Positions 10,236 through 22,019 of a stretch of 64,000 nucleotides of DNA are shown one piece after another. Every line of letters begins with the position of its first letter. Position 1 is the first letter of the stretch. The position numbers and the translations under genes are program-made. This DNA is from Macrostomum hystrix (lineage: Eukaryota; Platyhelminthes; Macrostomidae). The DNA lies in assembly GCA_950097015.1 (NCBI GenBank), contig CATNEN010000008.1:1240001-1304000 (forward strand). The letters are read 5' to 3'. The notes under the pieces are model-generated. The model made no database searches and had not been told where the DNA came from. It was given only the letters and a program-made list of their open reading frames with translations.

Positions 10236-13200
10236 CTGCCTCCCAAGAAAAGAGATAAATTCCAATACTTCAGGGACGCGATTACCGTAGATTAGAGGAT
10301 TCAGCGCCGAGTTGAGAAAAGCGAATGTTAGGCACATGTAAATTATGTCCGAGTCTGCGGGTCCATTTCTGCGAAACGAAATAACGGCCAGAATTTTTTT
10401 TACAATGGTAAGAAAAAATGTGAATTCTTTACAGTTCGGATGCGACTGAGCAGCGGAACTCACAGGTGACCCCCGGCAGCGAAGGTGTTCCACAGTGTCA
10501 CAACCCAATGCGGTGCCCAGCAGAATAGAAAAGCTACAACTGCGAAAACAGATTTTGACTACAGTTAGACATGCACTGGTACAGGCCTATTCCACTCTAT
10601 CCCATGAAAAACTGCACCCAATGCTCTTACCAATGATGACAGTCATCTTCAGAGAGGTCATACGGGCTCGCCGCATGCCTGTGGCATCGTTATGCCGTCT
10701 AAGCGATACATTGTCGACATTGCGAATCTGCTGAATCTCGGAGGCGTAATGCTGCTGCTGCTGCCACTGATGTTGCTGACGCTGCTGCTGCTGTTGCTGC
10801 TGCTGCTGTTGCTGCTGCTGCTGTTGCTGCTCTTTAGCCGCTAGCACGCACACTATGCGGCTGTAGCAGACGCTGATGACAATCAATGGCAGGCCGTACA
10901 TCATGGTGAATGCGAAGATGTTGTACAGGCGCCGCTTGTAGGAGCTGTCCTCCTCGGCAGCGAAAGTCTCCATGCAGACCAGGTTGTGACCCTTGAAGAA
11001 GCTGCTCTCAAAAATGTCGAACACGGCTGCCTGAATGACGGAGGGCGATTCCATATTTTGTGAATTGCGTCATAAAAACTTTTCAAATTAAAGGAATTTG
11101 TCAATTTTTTAATTAGTCTATATCTCAGCTTGCTTGAGTTCTGTGTCCCTTGTCTTCAATGAGAAACGAAATTAAAAAACGTAGAAATTGTAAAGCGGAT
11201 GAAACGTATTGTGCATGTCGGAAAGTTTTGTTAATACATGAGCTTATAATTATGATGAGCTCATTATGTAAGTCTATAATGACCATAATCATAGTCATAT
11301 TCCCTGTCGTCATCCTGGTCATTGCGCTTCTCACAATCCTGCTTTTCATAGTCCTGGTAAAAATGCTAGTTATGTCTGCACAATCTACTGATTCCTGAGC
11401 ACACTCGCACACAGAGATACCGTACGCAGGCACACTCTCACACAGGTGTGTACATCTGCCCTGACTTTCTCATCGTCAGGCAGTGTACACTTTCAATGTG
11501 CCTTGGCGTAAATTGCACGACAAGCCCCCAAGCCTTCTTTCTGCGGCTGCGCCCCAAATGAATGCGGCCTCGCCGCGGAATCGAGCTCAGGGACCTTGGT
11601 GCGAGAGGCAAACTCGTTAGACTGCTCTGTCACTGACGCCCTCAATCCTGATATTACTTTTGGTCATATTCCTGCTTGTAAAAAATGCCTTACCTTGTCA
11701 TAATTCTGCCCCTACTTGCTGCCTTTGTACAAGTTCTCTAGATTTTTAATCCCTCCCTCTTAAGGTAGAAATGCCTGCCCTAGCAGCAGTTCACTTGCAC
11801 TTGCATTAATCATTCAGCTAGGATTGAAATCTAAAAATCACTATATGATTTACTTTTGTTTCACAAAGTTTAAAAGAAGTGGCGTTCTCTAACTGAAGAC
11901 AGGCGAACCGCTAACTTGTCCTGGTGAGATGCGAGCCCGGATTAGCAACTCGCAACAAACGGCTCATTCTAATTAGCTGTCAATCACAGCCCACCACTCT
12001 ATACCTGCAGACGGGAAATTAGACAGAAATTTTGAAAATAAATACTCGGTTAGACAGGCCCAGAAGATTATTACTAGATTATTTGCAGAAAAGACTCAAA
12101 TAAGTAGCGTTGTAAAGTACCAACGAAATCAAAGTAACGATACAATTTACACTGAAAAAGAAATTAACAATTGTTCTTAGTATTCTTTATCTCTGTGAAA
12201 TAAAAATTTATTGTCTAGACTCTAGACTCTAGAGTTTCAAACAATTCATTTTACTTATCGGTTGAGCTGACAAAAAAGTTGAGAAGCATCCGATTTAGAA
12301 TTGAGAATTTCAGAAATTATCTACGTAAAAGTAACGAATTAAAATAAGTATAGCAACCGCATTGACTCACCTGGGGGAGGCTGCAGGCCATGGAGGCCGC
12401 AAGCGAAGCGGTGAGAAGCCGTCGCGCCCTTCTGCCAGCCGTGGCAATGCTAAACGGTCGGGTGATTGCGGCGCACCTGTCGATCGCTATGGCAACCACG
12501 ATAAAGGAGGACAGGTAGAGGCCGAAGGTGGACAGAACCCGGTAGAGCTTGCACAGGTGCCGGCCGCCGTACCAGCTGCCAGCTGAGATGTTGACCAGTT
12601 CCACCAGCGGTGTCAGCAGGACTACAAGATCGGCGGCGGCCAAATTGAGGATGAAGAAACTCATCTGCATGTGGGAGAGAGTCGCATCCTCATGTGATCC
12701 AACCAGTTATCCAAAATCTCAGATAGATTGATAGCGATAGAAACTACACCTTCTATACACAGGTGTACAGCTAGAGGCACAGCCGCACCTATTGCGCTGC
12801 GCATCTGACGTCTGCGTACAGCTGTTCAGTCCGTGGACTGGGTGGACGCCACACCCACCCAGATTTCTTAGCCCAGCTAACCATGATACCAATTTTACAA
12901 CTGCGTAGACTGAAGCTGAAGAAGGGAATTCAGTATCTTACTCAATGGTACAAGTTATCTCTACATTATTAGACATCTAGCTAATAATCTAGACATCTAG
13001 CTAAATATATCTAGAAATCTAGCTAATAATCTAGACATCTGACTAAATATTTCCAGACATCGATCTAATAATCTAGACATCTAGCTAAAGAAATCTAGAA
13101 ATCTAGCTAATAATCTAGACATCTGACTAAATAAATCTAGACATCGATCTAATAATCTAGACATCTAGCTAAAGAAATCTAGAAATCTAGCTAATAATCT

Positions 13201-15018
13201 AGACATCTGACTAAATAAATCTAGACATCGATCTAATAATCTAGACATCTGACTAAATAAATCTAGACATCGATATAATTATCTTGACATCTAGCTAAAT
13301 GAATATAGAATTCGAACTAATGATCTAGACATCTAGCTAAATATATCTAGAAATCTAGCTAATAATCTAGACATCTATTTAACGATCTAAGCGTCTGAAC
13401 GGTTGACACTTCAAGCACAGAGACAGGCATAAAATTGTATATAGGGCGTGGTAATTTGATTGCGTCTACATGACACTAATAAGTTGTTAAGTAAAGTTAC
13501 TTCGAGATTTAGATTTTGCCCCATGTGCTAAACTTCAAGCACGAGAAAAGCTGTTTTTTAAATCGTTATTTTACTGTTTTTTTAATCTATACAGCAATAA
13601 ACAAAAAGGCCAAAAAATTATATCATACATTTTCCACTATTCAACAGCTGTGCTTATTTATCTACTGAGTCGCGCTGACAATTTTGCTGTTTCTTTATCA
13701 TCAGGCCTGTCAGACTAAACAAGGCCCTGTTTAGACCCTGACCCTGAAAATTTAAAATTTTCTAGATTTTTTATAACTAAAAGGAATTTCAGTCGTAGTG
13801 AATTTTTTCCGTCATAATAGTTGACAGCAAAACCCATTTTGCTGGTGGACTTTGTAATATATAACAAATTTCGTCTTGAGTTTTGAGTCTAGAAGACGCT
13901 GTCATACAGACGCTGTCCTACAGACGCTGTCTTACAGACCCTGTCATACAGACCCTGTCTTACAGACCCTGTCTTACAGACCCTGTCTTACAGACCCTGT
14001 CTTACAGACCCTGTCTTACAGACCCTGTCTTACAGACCCTGTCTTACAGACCCTGTCTTACAGACCCTGTCTTACAGACCCTGTCTTACAGACCCTGTCT
14101 TACAGACCCTGTCTTACAGACGCTGTCTTACAGACGCTGTCTTACAGACCCTGTCTTACAGACCCTGTCTTACAGACCCTGTCTTACAGACCCTGTCTTA
14201 CAGACCCTGTCTTACAGACCCTGTCTTACAGACCCTGTCTTACAGACCCTGTCTTACAGACCCTGTCCTACAGACCCTGTCTTACAGACCCTGTCTTACA
14301 GACCCTGTCTTACAGACCCTGTTTTACAGACCTTTTTATGCACGTCATCTTACAGACAGCCTGTAAGAGCCTGTAAGAGTCTTACAGATTGCCTGTAAGA
14401 GCCTGTAAGAGTCTTACAGACAGCCTGTAAGAGCCTGTAAAAACGATTTTTTTCTTAAACTGTCTTAAACATATCTCTCATTCCCGCTTTGACCAGGCAT
14501 TCCCATACACTATATTCCAAGCATGGGATCTGCCAATATGAGCGTAAATATCCCCAGCTAACCTTCGCCCCAATGCCGTGACCGGGGCTATGCGCGCTGG
14601 CAGAAGTCCCCGCTGAGACGCATCGGCAGCAGCGGCTCCAGCGAGATCGGCGACGCTGTGGACATTCGAACAGCTTGACTATCACGGTGACATTGCCGAC
14701 GGCTGACACAACTGCGATGAGCAGCAGGAAAGCGAAGGCCAGCGGTTTAAATGGTAATTCAGCGATTCGACAGCCGCCGACAAACAATGCACCGCTGACG
14801 TTGCCGGAGTTGCCACTAATTGGCCGGATGCTTAGGGCCAGGAATTTGCCGAGGTCCTCCGGCCTGTACTCGTAGGCCCCGCTGAGGTTGAATTCTTTAT
14901 CGAACGCGTCTAGCATCTGGGACCAGACGCTGAAGCAGGGTTTTGATTTGATTTCGCCAGACGGTGCAAAGTTAAGGATTTCCACCTGACGTTGGGCAGT
15001 GTCCCTACTGGCCGCCAT
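10179..15018 (-). CDS. rhodopsin-class peptide GPCR (GnRH/AKH/corazonin-vasopressin superfamily-like)
   Basis: Five exons in consistent phase: 15018-14563, 12664-12371, 11030-10631, 10539-10464, 10368-10179; 471 residues if the last exon reads to its stop. The N-terminus has sites NLSG and NVSG. TM1 (92-116) has the GN motif; TM2 has LNLAAADL; Cys190 before TM3 can pair with Cys269 in loop 2. TM3 ends in DRC (214-216) instead of DRY. TM5 follows LYNIFAFTMMYGLP. TM6 has FCWAPHWV (split over exons 3 and 4) and TM7 ends NSALNPLIYG. YLSSFIVVAIAIDR resembles GnRH/AKH/corazonin receptors, hence the family call; the ligand is unknown. Loop 3 holds a run of about 17 Gln plus a further Gln/His stretch. 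Exon 1 ends at a weak GTTAGC donor, giving an unusually long loop 1 of about 30 residues. The C-terminal end is uncertain: a GTAATC after LIYG could be a donor to a missing exon. Confidence 0.85.
11389..11640 (-). mobile_element. tRNA-headed SINE, copy A
   Basis: Read on the minus strand, a type-II tRNA-like head (CTCTCGCACCAAGGTCCCTG, then AGCTCGATTCCGCG as B box) is followed by a tail with TTGTCGTGCAATTTACGCC, CACTGCCTGACGATGAGAAA and TGTACACACCTGTGTGAGAG. The same order occurs in the other copies. It lies in the GPCR intron 11031-12370, in sense orientation. Confidence 0.85.
12765..12860. repeat. fragment of a dispersed repeat
   Basis: GTACAGCTGTTCAGTCCGTG and the following GACTGG also occur at 43787-43820, and in diverged form at 51658-51690. 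This indicates an interspersed family of unknown type. Confidence 0.55.
12966..13385. repeat. compound ATCTAGACATCTAGCTAA repeat
   Basis: Tandem AT-rich units built from ATCTAGACATCTAGCTAA, ATCTAGAAATCTAGCTAAT and ATCTAGACATCGATCTAAT arranged in larger alternating blocks. It lies in the GPCR intron 12665-14562. Confidence 0.85.
13899..14435 (+). repeat. 14-bp satellite, CTTACAGACCCTGT orientation
   Basis: About 31 near-perfect copies of CTTACAGACCCTGT (13899-14335), then related CTGTAAGAG elements to 14435. It lies in the GPCR intron just downstream of exon 1 in the sense of that gene. The array at 15238-16643 is the same 14-mer in the opposite orientation. Confidence 0.95.
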
Positions 15019-15237
15019 TGCTGCTCTGAAGAACTGCAGATTCTGTTATATTTTAAAACACCGTATCGCCTGTCCTCAAATGTCTGTGTGAGTAGGCGAT
15101 AATCCGCTTTTGTAGCCTCAGTTAGGAGGGTCAAATACTATGGGGTTTCAACCAATGACAGCTCGTCCCTTCGCTTGTAGGAGAAGGCAACTGCACACTT
15201 GTGTATCTCTTGGCTGCATTCGGCAGAAATATAAAAC

Positions 15238-16643
15238 ACGGGTCTGTAAGACAGGGTCTGTAAGACAGGGTCTGTAAGACAGGGTCTGTAAGACAGGGTC
15301 TGTAAGACAGGGTCTGTAAGACAGGGTCTGTAAGACAGGGTCTGTAAGACAGGGTCTGTAAGACGGTCTGTAAGACAGGGTCTGTAAGACAGGGTCTGTA
15401 AGACAGGGTCTGTAAGACAGGGTCTGTAAGACAGGGTCTGTAAGACAGGGTCTGTAAGACAGGGTCTGTAAGACAGGGTCTGTAAGACAGGGTCTGTAAG
15501 ACAGGGTCTGTAAGACGGTCTGTAAGACAGGGTCTGTAAGACAGGGTCTGTAAGACAGGGTCTGTAAGACAGGGTCTGTAAGACGGTCTGTAAGACAGGG
15601 TCTGTAAGACAGGGTCTGTAAGACAGGGTCTGTAAGACAGGGTCTGTAAGACAGGGTCTGTAAGACAGGGTCTGTAAGACAGGGTCTGTAAGACAGGGTC
15701 TGTAAGATAGGGTCTGTAAGACAGGGTCTGTAAGACAGGGTCTGTAAGACAGGGTCTGTAAGACAGGGTCTATGAGACAGGGTCTGTAAGACAGGGTCTG
15801 TAAGACAGGGTCTGTAAGACAGGGTCTGTAATACAGGGTCTGTAAGACAGGGTCTGAAAGACAGGGTCTGTAAGACAGGGTCTGTAATACAGGGTCTGTA
15901 ATACAGGGTCTGTAAGACAGGGTCTGTAAGACAGGGTCTGTAATACAGGGTCTGTAAGACAGGGTCTGAAAGACAGGGTCTGTAAGACAGGGTCTGTAAT
16001 ACAGGGTCTGTAAGACAGGGTCTGTAATACAGGGTCTGTAATACAGGGTCTGTAATACAGGGTCTGTAAGACAGGGTCTGTAAGACAGGGTCTGTAAGAC
16101 AGGGTCTGAAAGACAGGGTCTGTAAGACAGGGTCTGTAATACAGGGTCTGTAATACAGGGTCTGTAAGACAGGGTCTGTAATACAGGGTCTGTAATACAG
16201 GGTCTGTAATACAGGGTCTGTAAGACAGGGTCTGTAAGACAGGGTCTGTAAGACAGGGTCTGTAAGACAGGGTCTGTAAGACAGGGTCTGTAAGACAGGG
16301 TCTGTAAGACAGGGTCTGTAAGACAGGGTCTGTAATACAGGGTCTGTAAGACAGGGTCTGTAAGACAGGGTCTGTAAGACAGGGTCTGTAAGACAGGGTC
16401 TGTAATACAGGGTCTGTAAGACAGGGTCTGTAAGACAGGGTCTGTAAGACAGGGTCTGTAAGACAGGGTCTGTAAGACAGGGTCTGTAAGACAGGGTCTG
16501 TAAGACAGGGTCTGTAAGACAGGGTCTGTAAGACAGGGTCTCTAAGACAGGGTCTGTAAGACAGGATCTGTAAGACAGGGTCTCTAAGACAGGGTCTGTA
16601 AGACAGGGTCTGTAAGACAGGGTCTGTAAGACAGGGTCTGTAA
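15238..16643 (-). repeat. 14-bp satellite, inverted partner array
   Basis: About 100 copies of ACAGGGTCTGTAAG, the reverse complement of the unit at 13899-14335. Variants such as CTGTAATAC and CTGAAAGAC recur in blocks, for example around 15830-16000 and 16090-16200. It lies immediately upstream of GPCR exon 1. The 507-residue open frame across it is repeat-born. Confidence 0.96.
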
Positions 16644-17017
16644 GATCTAGTTTAATCGCCAACCAAGTCACTTAATCAATTTCGATACTTAATAACGGAA
16701 CAACTAAGGACTAGAGTGCACCCTGAAGTTACAGGTGTATTTTTATGACTATTTTAGAAGACCCGCTAGCTTCGATCAGCATAATCCATGAATCAATGAA
16801 ATCAGCTGCCAGGTAAAGTAGAGAAGCCTTTATATGCAGTTTTTCTTTTAACTCACAGCTTGTCGTCGGGTACAGCAAACCCAGCAACAGACTTTGCTCA
16901 GAATTAGTGCGATGTCGTCGGGAACTTGAGCAATGAAGCCATGTAGGGGACAGGCTATAAATATAATAAATAATATGCACATTTAACCACCGCTGAAAAT
17001 CATATTTACTTTCTTAT
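16644..17017. other. spacer
   Basis: No coding region or repeat recognised. Confidence 0.5.
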
Positions 17018-17700
17018 CCTAATCATTCCATTCTGCTCATTCATCGTGTCAAATCATTCCATTCTGCTCATTCATCGTGTCAAATCATTCCATTCTGCTC
17101 ATTCATCGTGTCAAATCATTCCATTCTGCTCATTCATCGTGTCAAATCATTCCATTCTGCTCATTCATCGTGTCAAATCATTCCATTCTGCTCATTCATC
17201 GTGTCAAATCATTCCATTCTGCTCATTTATTGTCTCAAATCATTCCATTCTGCTCATTTATTGTCTCAAATCATTCCATTCTGCTCATTTATTGTCTCAA
17301 ATCATTCCATTCTGCTCATTTATTGTCTCAAATCATTCCATTCTGCTCATTTATTGTCTCAAATCATTCCATTCTGATCATTTATTGCCTCAAATCATTC
17401 CATTCTGATCATTTATTGCCTCAAATCATTCCATTCTGCTCATTCGTCGTGTCAAATCATTCCATTCTGCTCATTCATCGTGTCAAATCATTCCATTCTG
17501 CTCATTCATCGTGTCAAATCATTCCATTCTGCTCATTCATCGTGTCTAATCATTCCATTCTGCTCATTCATCGTGTCAAATCATTCCATTCTGCTCATTC
17601 ATCGTGTCTAATCATTCCATTCTGATCATTCATCGTGTCTAATTATTCCATTCTGATCATTCATCGTGTCAAATCATTCCATTCTGATCATTCATCGTGT
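17018..17700. repeat. 31-bp minisatellite, about 22 copies
   Basis: The unit is AAATCATTCCATTCTGCTCA followed by TTCATCGTGTC. A central block of variants with TTTATTGTCTC (17220-17360) is flanked by the standard form, so the variants form a contiguous block. Confidence 0.96.
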
Positions 17701-18054
17701 CTTATCATTCAGAATGATAAGATGATAAGATGATAAGAATGATTGGTTGGCGGCTGTCTATGGAAAATTGCTGCGGCTGCGTCAGGTTCAGCCGTGGCCA
17801 AATTGGTTGCAGTTTTTATCAAATAGAACGTAAAAATCTATATATTAGGAGTGTTAGTACGCGCGCTATTGAATAAGCAAAGCAAAGCTCGGCACGGCTA
17901 AAAGCTTCCACGGTCAAAATATGCAGACTGCGTCACAAAAGCGGGAAGCGGAAAATCTACTCAAAAATACATCGAAATTCAGAAGTCAGTCGAATAACCT
18001 GCCAAAGCTTTCGCCGGCCCTGATGGAGGAAGAAAGGAACCCGGACTCAAAAAT

Positions 18055-21000
18055 ATGACCAAGTTAGTCGACAAGGTAACAGAGGGCAGCATAAATATTT
18101 TCATCTTCCAGGAGCAAAGCGCAAAGAGCGAGGGAAGGAATAAAAAGTACCTGCATAAGAACAGTTTCTGCTGAACGTTGGATCTTACGGCAGCGTGTTC
18201 CAGGTGAGCCAGCTGATTGCTGATCTGTTAGACACAACTGGTCATGTGTGTGTGTGTTCCAGGTGAGCCAGCTGATTGCTGATCTGTTAGACACAACTGG
18301 TCATGTGTGTGTGTGTGTTCCAGGTGAGCCAGCTGATTGCTGATCTGTTAGACACAACTGGCCATGTGTGTGTGTGTGTTCCAGGTGAGCCAGCTGATTG
18401 CTGATCTGTTAGACACAACTGGTCATGTGTGTGTGTGTGTTCCAGGTGAGCCAGCTGATTGCTGATCTGTTAGACACAACTGGTCATGTGTGTGTGTGTG
18501 TACCAGGTGAGCCAGCTGATTGCTGATCTGTTAGACACAACTGGTCATGTGTGTGTGTGTGTTCCAGGTGAGCCAGCTGATTGCTGATCTGTTAGACACA
18601 ACTGGTCATGTGTGTGTGTGTGTTCCGGGTGAGCCAGCTGATTGCTGATCTGTTAGACACAACTGGTCATGTGTGTGTGTGTGTTCCAGGTGAGCCAGCT
18701 GATTGCTGATCTGTTAGACACAACTGGCCATGTGTGTGTGTGTTCCAGGTGAGCCAGCTGATTGCTGATCTGTTAGACACAACTGGTCATGTGTGTGTGT
18801 GTGTTCCGGGTGAGCCAGCTGATTGCTGATCTGTTAGACACAACTGGTCATGTGTGTGTGTGTGTTCCAGGTGAGCCAGCTGATTGCTGATCTGTTAGAC
18901 ACAACTGGCCATGTGTGTGTGTGTGTTCCAGGTGAGCCAGCTGATTGCTGATCTGTTAGACACAACTGGTCATGTGTGTGTGTGTGTTCCGGGTGAGCCA
19001 GCTGATTGCTGATCTGTTAGACACAACTGGTCATGTGTGTGTGTGTGTTCCAGGTGAGCCAGCTGATTGCTGATCTGTTAGACACAACTGGTCATGTGTG
19101 TGTGTGTGTTCCGGGTGAGCCAGCTGATTGCTGATCTGTTAGACACAACTGGTCATGTGTGTGTGTGTGTTCCGGGTGAGCCAGCTGATTGCTGATCTGT
19201 TAGACACAACTGGTCATGTGTGTGTGTGTGTTCCAGGTGAGCCAGCTGATTGCTGATCTGTTAGACACAACTGGTCATGTGTGTGTGTGTGTTCCGGGTG
19301 AGCCAGCTGATTGCTGATCTGTTAGACACAACTGGTCATGTGTGTGTGTGTGTGTTCCGGGTGAGCCAGCTGATTGCTGATCTGTTAGACACAACTGGTC
19401 ATGTGTGTGTGTGTGTACCAGGTGAGCCAGCTGATTGCTGATCTGTTAGACACAACTGGCCATGTGTGTGTGTGTTCCAGGTGAGCCAGCTGATTGCTGA
19501 TCTGTTAGACACAACTGGTCATGTGTGTGTGTGTGTTCCAGGTGAGCCAGCTGATTGCTGATCTGTTAGACACAACTGGTCATGTGTGTGTGTGTGTTCC
19601 AGGTGAGCCAGCTGATTGCTGATCTGTTAGACACAACTGGTCATGTGTGTGTGTGTGTTCCAGGTGAGCCAGCTGATTGCTGATCTGTTAGACACAACTG
19701 GTCATGTGTGTGTGTGTGTTCCAGGTGAGCCAGCTGATTGCTGATCTGTTAGACACAACTGGTCATGTGTGTGTGTGTTCCAGGTGAGCCAGCTGATTGC
19801 TGATCTGTTAGACACAACTGGTCTTATGTGTGAGCCATCTGAGACGCGCATTTGCTACCCCAGAGACTAAGACTCACTGAGGAAACTAAGAAGTGAAAGC
19901 CAAGTCTTTTGCAGTAGCTTTTCCATTTTTCATGCCAGTCTTTGAAGACTGGCACGCTTAGGTTGAATTCGGATCTTAAAACAGAATTTCTAATAATAAT
20001 AGTTCAACATCTGTGTCACTTAGCTCAAATAGGTGGGTATATCAACTTTCTTGATTTGATGCTGCATGCGTCACTAACTGACACTGCCGATTGAGAATAG
20101 AAATAGTAGACTAATGAAGTCTAATGGCGGAACAGCACTCTAATATATTTTGTGTTTAATAGCTCTTATAACCCTTTAGGGACACGAGAGGACGCATTCA
20201 TTTTGCAGATCTTCTGCAGAGTGCAATTAAACTGATTAACCTTAAAAGTTAATAAAGAATTTGCTTTATAAGGTTGACTGCGAATTTCAAAAGATTATAA
20301 CATTTTCGCAGCCCTAAACTAGTGGGCCCCGCCCGTTCCTGCAACTCAAGGTTCGCACGGTTCTTTTGAAATGAAAAAAAGCGACTAAAAGAAAAAAAAT
20401 TAGTATTTCGTAGTCCTCTGAACACAAGAAACAAAATTGCCCTACCGCTCAATCACTAAAACCTAGTTAGGCTCAGAACGGGGGGACGAAATCTGAGCAC
20501 CTTGATGCTACCTTTGTGAGGCTGGCAAAATGCTCGCGAAGATAATCCCCCTAATCGAACTCAATAGGACGCAACGCTACAGAGAACGAGGTGCTAAAAT
20601 CACGAGAGCTGTTCTGCCCACGCTCACTCATTCACTTAAGCTAAACTTCTAAAACTTTCCTTGAAAGGAGTGGAGGAGAGTGACGAGTTCTCAATATTTG
20701 ATGCTAGTTTGGTCACACTTTTGTTGTTGGCAATTGGCAAGATTTTCGATGACGTCTTTGACGATGAACTAACTTTCAAAGCCGTCCGAGTCAGCATCGT
20801 CGAGACATTCAGCGATTCTAGTCGAAGACACTGGCGAAAGGCCCCTTACCCCTTACCTGACGACAGAAACCAATAGTAGACCCGCTGCCAGGGAGGGGAC
20901 AATTCGGCCCATTTCACTGCACAGTGTACACTCTCACAATGCCCTGGGTGGTTGGCCCTCGCGGTTGTAAATTGCACTACAAGGCCCAAGCCTTCTCTCC

Positions 21001-21838
21001 GTAGTCTTCTCTCGAAATCAGGGACCTTGGAGCGAGAGGCAAACGCTCTGCCATTCACCCATCGTGTCAGGTGCGTTTGTATCCAGATAAAAACGCTCTC
21101 TCGCTACCATTATAATTAAACTGCAGGTGAGAACCAGGCTTTACTTATTGAATCGGCAGCGCATAGCCAAGGAGCGATTCGTGTACCACGCGGACTTTCT
21201 TGGCCAACTACGCTTCGCAGCGCAGTTTGAAAGTCGACCAGCAGGACAAACTCAAGGACAAGAATCGGCACGAGCGCCTGCTTGACACTGTGGCCATAAA
21301 GTACGAGATGCTGGAGCAGTCACAGCTGGAGGACTGCGCCACCCGGTTCCTGCTGCTACGGCGCGAATTCCTGATACTGGACACCCTGTGGCGCCGCTGC
21401 CATCACCTGCTCATCGGCTTCCTTGCGGTGTTCGATTTCGGCTTCATTGGCGACAAGCCGCATTACGGCGTCAATCAGAAGTACTATAACGTGTTCACTT
21501 ATTTGAACCTGCAGGGCGAGGAGGTGAAATTCTTTGCCGACCCGAACAACCGGAACCTTCAGGACGTCACCAAGATCTCCTATATGGCCATGGAGCTGCT
21601 CGGCCCGTCAGTTGAAGACTGTCGCAACTACCTCCAGCCTTGGTACCAGAAGAGCGGCCTGCGAACCTTCTTCCAGGTGCGGACAGCGTTTCGCATCGTT
21701 GACCAGGTGCTGTGCCGGCTGTACATTCTGCACAAGGCGGGCTTCGTGCATCACGATTTGAAACCGGAAAACTTGGCTCTGGGGCTTGGCCGCGCAATGA
21801 ACACAATCTACCTGATCGATTTCGGATTCGCTAAAGAG
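18055..21838 (+). CDS. CK1-like protein kinase, N-terminal fragment
   Basis: Two exons are well supported and in phase: 18165-18203 encodes the glycine loop FLLNVGSYGSVFQ, and 21221-21838 the rest of the N-lobe up to DFG. A possible first exon 18055-18075 (MTKLVDK, donor GTAACA) is weak. Exon 21221-21838 contains VAIKYE (ATP lysine), ELLGPSVED, which is diagnostic of the CK1 group (LGPSLED), the catalytic loop HHDLKPENLALG, and IDFGFAKE. The catalytic loop has HHD where most kinases have HRD. The exon ends at GAG|GTGCGT. I found no exon for the remaining C-lobe (APE, helices F-I) between 21839 and the opposing gene at 23843, so the gene is either truncated or continues through a very long intron. 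An insertion between strands 4 and 5 makes this part longer than in canonical CK1. Casein kinase 1-type enzymes phosphorylate Ser/Thr; activity here is doubtful. Confidence 0.75.
18193..19836 (+). repeat. 59-63-bp minisatellite seeded by a splice donor
   Basis: About 27 copies, each beginning GTTCCAGGTGAGCCAGCTGA and ending in a (GT)n run of slightly variable length. The first copy coincides with the last bases of the kinase exon (GTGTTCCAG at 18195-18203) and its GT donor, so every copy carries exon end, 5' splice site and first intron bases. Confidence 0.97.
19837..20690. other. kinase intron, no recognised feature
   Basis: Sequence inside the intron 18204-21220 with no convincing exon or array. 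It includes a short palindrome CAGTCTTTGAAGACTG near 19938. Confidence 0.5.
20691..20860. repeat. copy of a dispersed repeat family
   Basis: GATGAACTAACTTTCAAAGC and GTCAGCATCGTCGAGACATT followed by CAGCGATTCTAGTCGAAGAC recur with changes at 41065-41130 and 39374-39410, and in reverse near 39549. Confidence 0.7.
20870..21065 (-). mobile_element. tRNA-headed SINE, copy B (truncated/diverged)
   Basis: On the minus strand the tRNA-like head (GCCTCTCGCTCCAAGGTCCC) is followed by the family tail including TGTAGTGCAATTTACAACC and GAGAGTGTACACTG. It lies in the kinase intron shortly before exon 21221. Confidence 0.75.
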
Positions 21839-22019
21839 GTGCGTTTCTTGTTCATTTTATTGAAAAAAAATAACGATTTTTATATTACTATGTTCATGCC
21901 ATGTAAAATTACGCGAAAGGGACGAAGAAGGCGCTAGAAAACGGCATATTTATAATATACCTTTCAAGTGTTTCTGTTACCTACTTATTGTCTTGAAATA
22001 TTAAGTAGATTTGGTGAAA

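Noticed and set aside
11125-11433. Small open frames with hydrophobic stretches near 11150-11430
   Set aside because: They fall in a GPCR intron partly overlapping a SINE, have no homologous motif and are not needed by the phase-complete gene model.
15148-16671. 507-codon open frame of DPVLQTLSYRPCLT-type repeats
   Set aside because: It is the 14-bp satellite read through; the frames are equivalent and no splice or domain support exists.
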